From DASZKW01 sp035552775 (GTDB lineage: Bacteria; Actinomycetota; Acidimicrobiia; Acidimicrobiales; Palsa-688): DNA of 40,510 bases. The stretch's first letter is position 1, and the number at the start of each line of letters is the position of its first letter. Below, piece after piece: positions 16,697-25,011 of the stretch. A program made the position numbers and the translations under genes. The DNA lies in contig DASZKW010000119.1 in NCBI GenBank assembly GCA_035552775.1, positions 1 through 40,510 of the forward strand, read 5' to 3'. The notes beneath the pieces were generated by a model that saw only the letters and a list, made by a program, of their open reading frames with translations, had not been told where the DNA came from and searched no databases.

Positions 16697-16800
16697 TACA
16701 AAGGCGAGCGTTGCTACGTCGACAAGGCTGTCGCCGGCTCGGACGGTTAACCTGCACCTTCGTTCCTCGGGGAGTCGACGTAGCAACGCTCGCCTTGGTA
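16697..16800. mobile_element. Full copy (B) of the TA-flanked palindromic element
   Basis: A 100-bp element (16699-16798) bordered on each side by the dinucleotide TA. The terminal inverted repeats are 25 bp with one mismatch; their shared core is AAGGCGAGCGTTGCTACGTC, the left end reads CAAAGG and the right end CCTTGG. The 50-bp middle contains a smaller hairpin (CGACA-AGGC-TGTCG). It has no gene, so it is MITE-like. TA flanks are the usual target duplication of IS630/Tc1/mariner transposases. It separates the GH65 gene from the 3' end of the DUF4031 gene, whose stop codon it supplies. Confidence 0.85.
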
Positions 16801-17100
16801 CGTCGGCGGCCTGATCCGTCCGGCGTCGGGGCCGCCCGACGCTCGGCGCGGGTGCCGGCGCAGGCCGGCGGCGCGAAGGCGGACGACGAGCTCACGGCCG
16901 GGGACGGCCTCGGCCCCGAGGAGCACGGCGGCGTCGCGCATCTCGGTGGGCACGTCGTAGTGGTCGCCCTGGAAGGCGCCGGGTGGGATGCCGAGCCGGT
17001 CGGCGAAGGCGTGCAGCTCCTCGTAGGAGCTGTCGCTCACCAGGTGGGCCCAGCGCCGGCCTCGCCAGGGCCACACCGCCTCGTCGACTAAGACCGCCAC
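16747..17100 (-). CDS. DUF4031 family protein
   Basis: A short protein beginning VAVLVDEAVWPWRGRRWAHL, with SYEELHAFADRLGIPPGAFQ and DHYDVPTEMRDAAVLLGA, which I recognise as DUF4031. Its function is not established. The GTG at 17100 is chosen because the family motif starts there; a frame from 17142 adds a Pro/Arg stretch. The last 17 residues, including YQGERCYVD, and the stop codon are encoded by the palindromic element, so the native C-terminus has been replaced. Confidence 0.75.
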   Translation of the reverse strand: MAVLVDEAVWPWRGRRWAHLVSDSSYEELHAFADRLGIPPGAFQGDHYDVPTEMRDAAVLLGAEAVPGRELVVRLRAAGLRRHPRRASGGPDAGRIRPPTYQGERCYVDSPRNEGAG

Positions 17101-17253
17101 GGCTCTAGGCGGTCGTGGGCGGCCCGGTCGTGGGCTGGGCAACCGGGAGCGCCATGTCAGCCCATGGGCCCGTCTGGTCTGGCGCCCCGCTGGCTGGCGT
17201 CTTCATCGCTTCGTCCACATGACCAGGGTATATGAGCCTCGGCCGCCGTTCTG

Positions 17254-17297
17254 GGGACGCAAAACGAGACGTGTGGACGTTTGGACGTTTGCGTCCC
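17254..17297. repeat. Inverted repeat downstream of metH
   Basis: GGGACGCAAA (17254-17263) is repeated in perfect inverted form as TTTGCGTCCC (17288-17297). The 24-base loop contains short direct repeats of the GGACGT type (GTGGACGT, TTGGACGT). It starts 9 bases past the metH stop on the minus strand. It could end metH transcription, though no T-run follows. Confidence 0.55.
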
Positions 17298-17305
17298 GGT
17301 CTCGC

Positions 17306-20300
17306 CTAACCCGTCCCGACTGGCCGGCGGACGACGAAGTACTTGGCCTGGGGGTGATGGCAGATGATCGCCGCCGTGGTCTGCTCGGGGTGGAACTGCC
17401 ACGACGACTCCTCGCTGACGTCGACCCCGATGCGTTCGGCGCCGACCAGTTCGGCGCACTTGGCGTTGTCCTCGAGGTCCGGGCACGCCGGATAGCCCCA
17501 GGAATAGCGCCCTCCCCTGTACTGCTGACGGAACAGGCCGGCGAGCGACGGTCCGTCCTCGCCCGCATAACCCCAGTCCTCGCGGATGCGGCGGTGCCAG
17601 AACTCGGCCAGCGCTTCGGCCATCTCGACCCCGAGGCCGTGGGTGTGGAGGTAGTCCTGGTAGCGGTTGGCGGCGAAGAGGCGGGACGTCTCCTCCGACA
17701 CCGCTGCTCCCATGGTCACGGCGTGGAACGCGGCGTAGTCCGGCTGACCGGTTGCCGCCGGCCGGAAGAAGTCGGCTACCGACAGCCACGGCTCGGCGGG
17801 CTGGCGGGGGAAAGTGAAGCGCAGCCATTCGGCGGTGCGGGTCTCGTCCTTCCACACGACCAGGTCGTCGCCATCGCTGTTGACCGCGAAGAACCCGTAG
17901 GCCACGGCCGGGCGGAGGAACCCGGCGGCGCGAGCCTCGGCCAGGCGTACCCGCAGCTCGGCGCGCACCCGGACCTTGAACTCGGCGTCGCTTTCCCCGA
18001 TCGACTTGTCGGGCCGGTAGCCCCACTGGTTGCGGAACAGGGATGTCTCGTTGATGTAGGCGGCGATGTCGTCGAGGGAAAGGCCTCTCTCGACGCGCGA
18101 CCCGATGAACGGGGGAACGGGCACCGGATTGTCGACCGCCACCGACGGAGCCCTGGCCGGCGCCCCGCCGGCCGCCCCACCGCCGGCCAGGACCGTCTCG
18201 CCGAGCCCGACCCCGCCGCCGGCCGCCACACCCTCGGGCGCAGCCAGCCCCGGGCGTGCGGCCACGCCGGCGCGCCCGCCGAGCACCCGGCCGAAGTCGG
18301 CGTCGTCGGCGCCGGACCGCTTGAGGTCCATGAGCCTGTCCATGGTGTGCAAGCCCTCGAACGCGTCCTTGCCGTAGAACAGGCGCCCCTCGTACTGGCT
18401 GCGCAGGTCGCGCTCCACATACGTCCGGGTAAGGGCGGCGCCCCCCAGGATCACCGGGACGTCGGCCAGACCGCGGGTGTTCATCTCGAGCAGGTTCTCG
18501 CGCATGATGAGAGTCGACTTGACGAGCAGGCCGGACATGCCGATGAGGTCGGCGCCGACCTCGTTCGCCTTGGCCAGGATGTCCCCGACGGGCACCTTGA
18601 TCCCGAGGTTGTGGACCTCGTAGCCGTTGTTGGTGAAGATGATGTCCACCAGATTTTTGCCGATGTCGTGGACGTCGCCCTTCACGGTGGCCAGCACGAT
18701 GCGGCCCTTGCCGCCCTCGTCGGTGTGCTCCATGTGGGGTTCGAGATATGACACCGCCATCTTCATCGTCTCCGCCGACTGGAGTACGAACGGAAGCTGC
18801 ATCTGACCGGACCCGAACAGCTCGCCGACGGTCTTCATGCCGCCGAGCAGTGGACCGTTGACCACGTCGAGGGGTGCCCAACCCGACTCCAGCGCGTGGC
18901 CGAGGTCGGCGTCGAGCCCGTCGCGGTCGCCGTCGACGATGCGCTGCTCGAGGCGGCGCTCCAGGGTCCAACCGCTGCGGTCCTCGGTAACGAGCGCGGT
19001 CGATGACACCCCTTCGAACAGACGCAGCAACTCGGAGAGGGGGTCGTACCCGGTAGCGGGATCACGGCGGTCGTAGATGACGTCGAGGCAGATCTTCACC
19101 GCGCCGGGGTCGATCTTGTTGAGGGGCATGATCCGCGCCGCGTGGACGATGGCGGCGTCGAGGCCCGCCTCCTGGCACTCGTGTAGGTAGACGGAGTTGA
19201 GCACGTGGCGCGCCGCGGGGGCGAGGCCGAAGCTGACGTTGGACAGACCGAGGATGGTCCCCACGCCGGGGAGCTCGGCCTTGATGCGCCTGATCCCTTC
19301 GATGGTCTCCATGGCGTCGCCGCGGCTCTCCTCCATGCCGGTCCCGAGAGTGAGGGCGAGGGCGTCGAACAGCAGGTCCTCGGCGCGCAGGCCGTAGCGG
19401 CCGACGGCGAGGTCGTGGATGGCCCTGGCCGCCTCGAGTTTGCGCTCGGCGGTGCGGGCCTGGCCGGCCTCGTCGATGCAGGTGCACACCACGGCGGCGC
19501 CGTATTCACGGGCCAGGCTGAAGAACCGGTCGAGGCGGGTGCCGGGTGCGTCGCCGTCCTCGAGGTTGACCGAGTTGAGGATGGGCTTTCCCGCCACCCG
19601 CTGCAGACCGGCTTCGATGACCTCGGGCTCGGTGGAGTCGAGCATGAGCGGCAGCGTGGCCTGGGTGGCGAAGCGGCCGGCCACCTCGGCCATGTCGGCA
19701 ACGCCGTCCTCGCCCGTGTAGTCCACGCACACGTCGAGCACGTGCGAGCCGCCCTTTACCGCCTCGCGGGCCATGGCCACGCACGTGTCCCAGTCGTCGG
19801 CCAGCATGGCTTCGCGGAACCGCTTGGAACCGTTGGCGTTGGTGCGTTCCCCGACGACGAGGAAAGAGGGGGTCTGGTCGTAGGGGACGTGGGTGTATAT
19901 CGACGAGCAACCGGGCTCCCAGGTGACGTCGCGCCCGGCGGGGGCCAGGTCGGCGCAGGCGGCGACGACCGCCGCCAGATGAGCCGGCGTGGTCCCACAG
20001 CAACCGCCGACGACGCTCACCCCGTACTCGCGCACGAAGCGGGCCTGGTGCTCGGCGAGGTCGCCGGGGGTGAGGTCGTAGTGCATGGCGCCGTCGACCA
20101 CCGACGGCAGGCCGGCGTTGGGAAGCACCGAGATGGGCATGCGGGCGTGTTGTGACAGGTAGCGCAGATGTTCGCTCATCTCCGCCGGCCCGGTCGCGCA
20201 GTTGAGGCCGACGACGTCGGGTCCGAGCGCGTCGAGGGTGGTGAGGGCGGCGCCGATCTCGGTGCCCATGAGCATGCGCCCTGTCGTCTCGATGGTCACC

Positions 20301-20860
20301 TGCACCTGGACGGGCACTTGGCGCCCGGCGCCGGCCATGGCCCCGCGAACGCCGATGATGGCGGCCTTGGCCTGGAGGAGGTCCTGGACGGTCTCGATCA
20401 CGAACAGATCGACCCCGCCTTCGAGCAGGCCGGTGGCCGCCTCCTGGTACCCGTCGCGCAACTCGACGAAGCCGATCTGGCCGAGCGAGGCGATCTTGGT
20501 GCCCGGACCGAGCGACCCGGCGACGAAGCGCTCACCGCTGTAGCCGTCGGCCACGTCGCGCGCGATGGAGGCGGCCTTGCGGGCCAGCTCCCGTGTCCGG
20601 TCGGCCAATCCGTACTCGGCGAGCACCCACGGCAGCGATCCGAAGCTGTTGGTCTCGACCACGTCGCAACCGACGTCGAGAAATGAGCGGTGGAGGTCGG
20701 CCACGACGTCGGCACGGGTGTCGCAGAGCACCTCGTTGCAACCCTCCAGGGCGGCCCCGCCGAAGTCGTCGGGGCCCAGGTGGCGGAGCTGCAGGCTGGT
20801 GCCGGTGGCACCGTCGAAGACGACGACCCGCCCGGCCACGGCGTCGAGATATGGATGCAT
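17306..20860 (-). CDS. metH: Cobalamin-dependent methionine synthase MetH
   Basis: Transfers a methyl group from methyltetrahydrofolate to homocysteine through methylcobalamin. At 1184 residues it has all four modules. The homocysteine domain (1 to about 310) has the zinc cysteines in LNCATGP and VGGCCGTT. The pterin-binding domain starts near VVGERTNANGSKRF. The B12 domain has DVHDIGKNL (about 725-733), whose His ligates cobalt. The C-terminal reactivation domain binds AdoMet (RYSWGYPACPDL). An unusual Ala/Gly-rich linker of about 55 residues (LGGRAGVAARPGLAAPEGVA and on) separates the last two modules. The ATG follows GGGAGTAGG. The leader is about 100 nt and holds a strong hairpin but no B12-box. 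Confidence 0.95.
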   Translation of the reverse strand: MHPYLDAVAGRVVVFDGATGTSLQLRHLGPDDFGGAALEGCNEVLCDTRADVVADLHRSFLDVGCDVVETNSFGSLPWVLAEYGLADRTRELARKAASIARDVADGYSGERFVAGSLGPGTKIASLGQIGFVELRDGYQEAATGLLEGGVDLFVIETVQDLLQAKAAIIGVRGAMAGAGRQVPVQVQVTIETTGRMLMGTEIGAALTTLDALGPDVVGLNCATGPAEMSEHLRYLSQHARMPISVLPNAGLPSVVDGAMHYDLTPGDLAEHQARFVREYGVSVVGGCCGTTPAHLAAVVAACADLAPAGRDVTWEPGCSSIYTHVPYDQTPSFLVVGERTNANGSKRFREAMLADDWDTCVAMAREAVKGGSHVLDVCVDYTGEDGVADMAEVAGRFATQATLPLMLDSTEPEVIEAGLQRVAGKPILNSVNLEDGDAPGTRLDRFFSLAREYGAAVVCTCIDEAGQARTAERKLEAARAIHDLAVGRYGLRAEDLLFDALALTLGTGMEESRGDAMETIEGIRRIKAELPGVGTILGLSNVSFGLAPAARHVLNSVYLHECQEAGLDAAIVHAARIMPLNKIDPGAVKICLDVIYDRRDPATGYDPLSELLRLFEGVSSTALVTEDRSGWTLERRLEQRIVDGDRDGLDADLGHALESGWAPLDVVNGPLLGGMKTVGELFGSGQMQLPFVLQSAETMKMAVSYLEPHMEHTDEGGKGRIVLATVKGDVHDIGKNLVDIIFTNNGYEVHNLGIKVPVGDILAKANEVGADLIGMSGLLVKSTLIMRENLLEMNTRGLADVPVILGGAALTRTYVERDLRSQYEGRLFYGKDAFEGLHTMDRLMDLKRSGADDADFGRVLGGRAGVAARPGLAAPEGVAAGGGVGLGETVLAGGGAAGGAPARAPSVAVDNPVPVPPFIGSRVERGLSLDDIAAYINETSLFRNQWGYRPDKSIGESDAEFKVRVRAELRVRLAEARAAGFLRPAVAYGFFAVNSDGDDLVVWKDETRTAEWLRFTFPRQPAEPWLSVADFFRPAATGQPDYAAFHAVTMGAAVSEETSRLFAANRYQDYLHTHGLGVEMAEALAEFWHRRIREDWGYAGEDGPSLAGLFRQQYRGGRYSWGYPACPDLEDNAKCAELVGAERIGVDVSEESSWQFHPEQTTAAIICHHPQAKYFVVRRPVGTG

Positions 20861-21192
20861 AGGGGCCTACTCCCGGGCGCGGTCGAAGACGGGAAGCTTC
20901 TCCGTCACAAGCCGGAGCGCTCACGCTCCACCGGTCGGCTGCCCATCGGGTCGGCTTGGACTTGTTCCCCAGCCTAGGCGATGGCGAGGCCGTCGAGGTC
21001 GAGGAGGAGGGGAAAGGGGGAGTCGATCGCGACGGACCCCCTCGGGCCCCACGACCGGGTGCCTGGCCCGGTGGTTGGGCGGCTGGTGCCGGGCCGATCA
21101 AAGAGATGCTCGCGGGTAGCGGTACTACATCGGTCCTTTGCCATCTAGCCTTCCACAAAGGGATGCCACCGCCGTCACCAGAGGAGGACCCG
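20861..21192. other. Intergenic region between divergent metH and pspA
   Basis: A 332-bp region with no gene that I can support. On the minus strand TAGGCT near 20972 could be a -10 box for metH. Downstream of it is a hairpin (GGAGCG-TGAG-CGCTCC, 20929-20914) flanked by AGCCG and GGCTT. I looked for cobalamin, SAM and SAH riboswitch cores and saw none. On the plus strand GAGGAGG at 21181-21187 is the pspA ribosome site; no clear pspA promoter is visible. Confidence 0.5.
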
Positions 21193-22002
21193 ATGGGGTT
21201 GTTCAGCCGAGCCCACGACATCATGGCCGCCAAAGCCAACAAGGCACTCGACGCTGCCGAGAAACCCGACGAGATGCTCGACCTTTCCTACGAGAAGATG
21301 CTCGAGCAGATCACCCAGGTGCGCCGGGCGCTGGTCGACATCGCCGCGTCGCGAAAGCGCATCGAGCTTCAGGCCGAGCAGCTGCAGCACAGCGGGGACC
21401 ACCTCCAGGACCAGGCCAGGGCCGCCCTGGCCGCCGGCCGGGAGGATCTGGCCCGTGAGGCGCTGAGCCGGAGGGCGGCGGCCCAGACCCAGATCGACCA
21501 GATGGCGCCCCAACACCAGCAGCTGGTCGAGGAGGAGGACAAGCTGTCCCACACCCTCCAGGCCCTCCAGAGCCGGGTCAACCTGTTCCGGACCCAGAAG
21601 GAGACGATGAAGGCCCAGTATTCGGCGGCGAAGGCCGTTACCTCGGTCAACGAGGGGGTGGCCGGGATCTCCAAGACGGTCGGCGACTCGGGTGCCGCAC
21701 TGCAGCGGGCCCAGGACAAGATCGCCAACATGCAGGCCCGCTCCGGCGCCCTCGACGAGCTGCTCGAGTCGGGGGTCCTCGAGGAGGTCGGCAGCGGCGG
21801 GGGGGACGACATCCAACGCGAGCTGGACCAGCTGGGGACGTCGTCGTCGGTCGATCAGCAGCTCGCCGCGCTCAAGGCGGGGATGGCCCCGATGGGAGAA
21901 CTGTCCCCCCGGGCCGCGCCCGGGCCGGCGAGCAGCGCGCCTGCGGGTGCTAGCGCGGACCCCGAGGCTGACACGCCTGCGGATGGCGGGCGGTCTTCAT
22001 GA
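21193..22002 (+). CDS. pspA: PspA/IM30 family envelope-stress protein
   Basis: PspA/IM30 proteins are ESCRT-III-like: they assemble on the inner face of the cytoplasmic membrane and repair damage. The 269-residue product starts MGLFSRAHDIMAAKANKALD, the amphipathic membrane-binding helix. Long coiled coils follow to about residue 175 (MLEQITQVRRALVDIAASRK, LVEEEDKLSHTLQALQSRVN). The Ala/Pro tail after residue 225 is disordered. The ATG has GAGGAGG upstream. It is the first gene of a tightly coupled five-gene set and overlaps the next by ATGA. Confidence 0.92.
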   Translation: MGLFSRAHDIMAAKANKALDAAEKPDEMLDLSYEKMLEQITQVRRALVDIAASRKRIELQAEQLQHSGDHLQDQARAALAAGREDLAREALSRRAAAQTQIDQMAPQHQQLVEEEDKLSHTLQALQSRVNLFRTQKETMKAQYSAAKAVTSVNEGVAGISKTVGDSGAALQRAQDKIANMQARSGALDELLESGVLEEVGSGGGDDIQRELDQLGTSSSVDQQLAALKAGMAPMGELSPRAAPGPASSAPAGASADPEADTPADGGRSS

Positions 22003-22409
22003 GCGAGCTGGGCGGCCCGGGCGACGCGTACGACCTCGAGCTCGCCACCGCATCCCTCCTGGCGGACGGCAAGGACGTCCACATCCTGCTGAAGGTGCTG
22101 GTGCAGCAGCTCTCGGGGGCGTTCGGCGAGCGGCTGAAGGTGGAGCGCAAGGGAGGCCTCCTCCACAAGTCGGACGAGATCCGGTCTCTCGAGGTGGCGA
22201 TCGGCAACGACTATTACCAGGCCGAGGTCCGCGGCGGGGGGGTTGCCTGTAGGGTCGGTCATACATCGGGTGGTATTCGCATCCGCAGCGAGCAGGTGGA
22301 CATGGACGACTGGCTGCGACGCCTCCTCGGTGCCCTGAAAGGCGAGGCCGCGCACAGCCAGAGCGCCCGCCTGGCCCTCGAGAACATCGTGATCGGAGGA
22401 CCCGCATGA
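21999..22409 (+). CDS. Conserved PspA-partner protein (possible PspAA)
   Basis: A 136-residue soluble alpha/beta protein without signal peptide or membrane helix. Visible segments are DVHILLKVLVQQLSGAFGER, LKVERKGGLLHKSDEIRSLE and VDMDDWLRRLLGALKGEA. Its size and position directly after pspA fit the PspAA partner described in actinobacteria and archaea, but I cannot confirm this by eye. Start and stop overlap both neighbours by four bases, so it is made together with PspA and the YbjQ-like proteins. Confidence 0.6.
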   Translation: MSELGGPGDAYDLELATASLLADGKDVHILLKVLVQQLSGAFGERLKVERKGGLLHKSDEIRSLEVAIGNDYYQAEVRGGGVACRVGHTSGGIRIRSEQVDMDDWLRRLLGALKGEAAHSQSARLALENIVIGGPA

Positions 22410-23206
22410 CCGACCAGACCCCCGCCGACCTTCCGAAGGACGCCAGTCGCCGGCTCCAGGAGTTGGGCCACGGTCTTTTCACATCCGACCTGTCGGTCAA
22501 CGAGTTCCTCCTCGTCAAGGAGGTCGGCTTCCACCCCCTCGGCTTCGTGATGGGGTCTTCGATCTACCACACGGGCATCCAGAAGAGGTCGTGGACCAAG
22601 TCTCAGGAGCTCACCAAGCTCACCGAGGCCATGTACAACGCCCGGGAGCTGGCCATGACCCGCATGGAGGAGGAGGCGACCGAGCTCGGGGCCGACGGGG
22701 TCGTCGGGGTCCGGCTCGACGTCAACTACTACGAGTGGGGCAGCGACGCCGCCGAGTTCATCGCCATGGGCACGGCGGTCAAGGCCGAAAGCGGCGTGTC
22801 CTACCGCAACAAGAAGGGCAAGCCGTTCACGTCCGACCTGTCCGGCCAGGACTTCTGGACCATCATGCAGACCGGCCACGTCCCCCAGGGCCTGGTCATG
22901 GGTACCTGCGTGTACCACATCGCCCATCGCGGCGTCGGCCAGACCCTCGGCTCCATGGGCCAGAACGTCGAGCTACCGAACTTCACCCAGGCCCTCTACG
23001 AGGCCCGGGAGCTGGCGATGACCCGCATGCAGGACGAAGCCGACGAGCTGGGCGCCGGCGGGATCGTGGGCGTGCGCCTGGAGGAGAAGAGCCACCAGTG
23101 GGGGAGCCACACCATAGAGTTCCTCTCCCTCGGCACCGCGGTGGTCAAGACCACCGACGCCGTCACCTTGCCGAAGCCGATGACCATCATCTCGCTCGAC
23201 AACTGA
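22406..23206 (+). CDS. Double YbjQ-like domain protein 1
   Basis: Two tandem copies of a YbjQ/DUF74-like domain in 266 residues. Copy one begins FTSDLSVNEFLLVKEVGFHP (about 26) and copy two FTSDLSGQDFWTIMQTGHVP (about 139). Each continues with ARELAMTRM, then ELGADGVVGVRL or ELGAGGIVGVRL, and ends in a GTAV strand. YbjQ domains form pentameric rings and are labelled heavy-metal binding in databases, but their role is unknown. There is no signal peptide. The two copies are close to each other in sequence, which suggests internal duplication. Confidence 0.8.
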   Translation: MTDQTPADLPKDASRRLQELGHGLFTSDLSVNEFLLVKEVGFHPLGFVMGSSIYHTGIQKRSWTKSQELTKLTEAMYNARELAMTRMEEEATELGADGVVGVRLDVNYYEWGSDAAEFIAMGTAVKAESGVSYRNKKGKPFTSDLSGQDFWTIMQTGHVPQGLVMGTCVYHIAHRGVGQTLGSMGQNVELPNFTQALYEARELAMTRMQDEADELGAGGIVGVRLEEKSHQWGSHTIEFLSLGTAVVKTTDAVTLPKPMTIISLDN

Positions 23207-24144
23207 TGTCCGGCGCCGACGCACCAGGTCCCCCCGAGGCGTCTCTTCGAGCGGGTCCCCAGGGGGAACACTCCGACGTGCCCGAGGAGGCCGACCGGCG
23301 GCTGCGCAGCCCGGCGTTCAGCTCCGGCCTGTCGGTGCCCGACTTCGCCGCCTGTCTGCACATGGGGATGCGCCCGGTTGGCCTCGTGCAGGGTTTCTGC
23401 GTGATGCGGTGGTCGTGGTACGCGTCGTCCAGCGCCCTGTACGGCACCAGCCGCTACCAGGGCATGGGCAACGTGTTGAGCAGCTACGCCTGCCCGCATG
23501 GGTACATGTCGAGTGATCACCGCAGCTGGGGACAGAACTTCGAGCAGCCCCAGATGACCGCGGCGTGGCGGCAGGGCTACATGTCCGCCTACCAGCGCAT
23601 GCTCGAGGAAGCCGCCGAGGTGGGTGCCCACGGTGTCGTCGGTGTGGTCGACACCACCTCCCAGCTGATCGACGCGTCCATCCAGGAGTTCCACCTGCTC
23701 GGCACCGCAGTGGTCGTCGATGGCGCGCCCACCCCCCAGACTCCGTGGACGACCTATCTGGCCGGTCAGCGCCTGGCCAAGCTGATCGAGGCCGGGTTCA
23801 TGCCCGTCAACGTGGTGGCGGCCAACGTGTCGGTGCGGGTGTGGGAGGTATGCGTGACCGAGACCCTGCTGCGGGGCACCACCGACATGTACGGAATGGT
23901 TAGGCAGGGCGACGAGGTAGTCCAGCTGTCGGAGGCCCAGATGCAGGCCCGCCGGGTGGCCCGGGATCACATCAGACAGGTTCTCGGCCATGACGCCCTC
24001 CATGGCGCCCGGATGCAGGTCGGCGAGCGTGAGCTCGGGGAGGGCGACCGCGAGGTGTCGTGCACCCTGCGCGGTACCAGGGTGCACCAGTTCAAAGACG
24101 CCGCTAGCCTGGCGGCCCCTGTCCCCACGGTGCGGCTGTCGTGA
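23206..24144 (+). CDS. Double YbjQ-like domain protein 2 (diverged)
   Basis: 312 residues, starting at an ATG that shares its A with the previous TGA stop. After a 35-residue polar lead, the first domain (FSSGLSVPDFAACLHMGMRP) carries an extra insert rich in Tyr, Ser and Trp (about 65-110). It keeps the EEAAEVGAHGVVGVV core and GTAVVV strand. The second domain (YLAGQRLAKLIEAGFMPVNV) is more diverged and lacks the GADGVVGV core. It is probably a paralogue specialised within the same assembly as its neighbours. Confidence 0.75.
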   Translation: MSGADAPGPPEASLRAGPQGEHSDVPEEADRRLRSPAFSSGLSVPDFAACLHMGMRPVGLVQGFCVMRWSWYASSSALYGTSRYQGMGNVLSSYACPHGYMSSDHRSWGQNFEQPQMTAAWRQGYMSAYQRMLEEAAEVGAHGVVGVVDTTSQLIDASIQEFHLLGTAVVVDGAPTPQTPWTTYLAGQRLAKLIEAGFMPVNVVAANVSVRVWEVCVTETLLRGTTDMYGMVRQGDEVVQLSEAQMQARRVARDHIRQVLGHDALHGARMQVGERELGEGDREVSCTLRGTRVHQFKDAASLAAPVPTVRLS

Positions 24145-24971
24145 GCACCACCGATCCGGAGTCGTTGCACGCCGCGCTGGTAGAGGCCATGCGGCACCCC
24201 GGTGCCACGCAGGGCGCCGGCCGGGGGTCCACGTCGGATCTGAGCGTCGACGAGATCCTGCTGCTGCACTCCGTCGGCTGGGAGCCGGTCGACCTGGTCT
24301 GCGGCGCGGCCGTGCGCTCGATCTGGATGGGTGTGTGGAACTGGGGGGTCGGGGAGATAGGCGTCGCTTCCACGGCGCACGCCCTGGCCGTGTCCGCGGC
24401 GGTGCAGCGGATCGGGCGGGAGTGCGCCGGGGTGGGTGGTCACGGTGTCGTCGGAATGAGCGTGGAGATCTCGGTCTCCCCCCACCACGTCGACGCCGTC
24501 CTGGTCGGCACTGCCGTCCGGCCCCGCCAGTCCGGCCCCCCCCGGGGACGCCCATTCGTGTCGGACCTGTCCACCCGCGACTTCGCCCTGCTCCACCAGG
24601 CGGGATGGGACCCGCGGGGATTGGCTTTCGGGGCGTCATTCGTCCACGCCCCCCGCCGCAGGGCCATGACCGCCGTGCAGCAGAAGTCCCAAAACGTGGA
24701 GCTGACCAACTTCACGGAGGCCCTGTACGCGGCACGGGAGTCCGCGATGGAGCGCATGCAGGCCTCTGCACTCGAAATCGGTGCCAAGGGCGTGGTCGAC
24801 GTGCAGATCCACGAAGGGCCGATGCATTTCGCTCGCCACGCCATCGGCTTCACCGCCTGGGGCACGGCGGTGGTGCCCGGGCCGGCCGGTCATCAGTACC
24901 TCCGGCCGCGCGTGGTGCTGCCCCTCGACGACAAGGTCGTGCAGTTCGACGCCCGGTCGCTCAACGGCTGA
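24141..24971 (+). CDS. Double YbjQ-like domain protein 3
   Basis: 276 residues, GTG start overlapping the previous stop. The first domain begins STSDLSVDEILLLHSVGWEP (about 33) with the core GVGGHGVVGMSVEISVSP. The second begins FVSDLSTRDFALLHQAGWDP (about 138) and has ARESAMERM and EIGAKGVVDVQI. Both end in GTAV. With the two upstream genes this makes six YbjQ-like domains in a row, all coupled to pspA. Confidence 0.78.
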   Translation: MSTTDPESLHAALVEAMRHPGATQGAGRGSTSDLSVDEILLLHSVGWEPVDLVCGAAVRSIWMGVWNWGVGEIGVASTAHALAVSAAVQRIGRECAGVGGHGVVGMSVEISVSPHHVDAVLVGTAVRPRQSGPPRGRPFVSDLSTRDFALLHQAGWDPRGLAFGASFVHAPRRRAMTAVQQKSQNVELTNFTEALYAARESAMERMQASALEIGAKGVVDVQIHEGPMHFARHAIGFTAWGTAVVPGPAGHQYLRPRVVLPLDDKVVQFDARSLNG

Positions 24972-25011
24972 CACGGCGCTCAGCGGCTGAAGCGGGTCAG
25001 AGGCGGATGTC

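Noticed and set aside
14039..16786. 915-codon minus-strand open frame opposite pgmB and GH65
   Set aside because: Complementary to two well-supported genes, His/Arg/Gly-rich and without recognisable motifs.
17154..17222. 22-codon frame between metH and DUF4031
   Set aside because: No ribosome site, no recognisable peptide motif; likely chance.
20861..21010. Cobalamin or SAM riboswitch upstream of metH
   Set aside because: No B12-box and no SAM/SAH core seen on the metH strand; only a generic hairpin.
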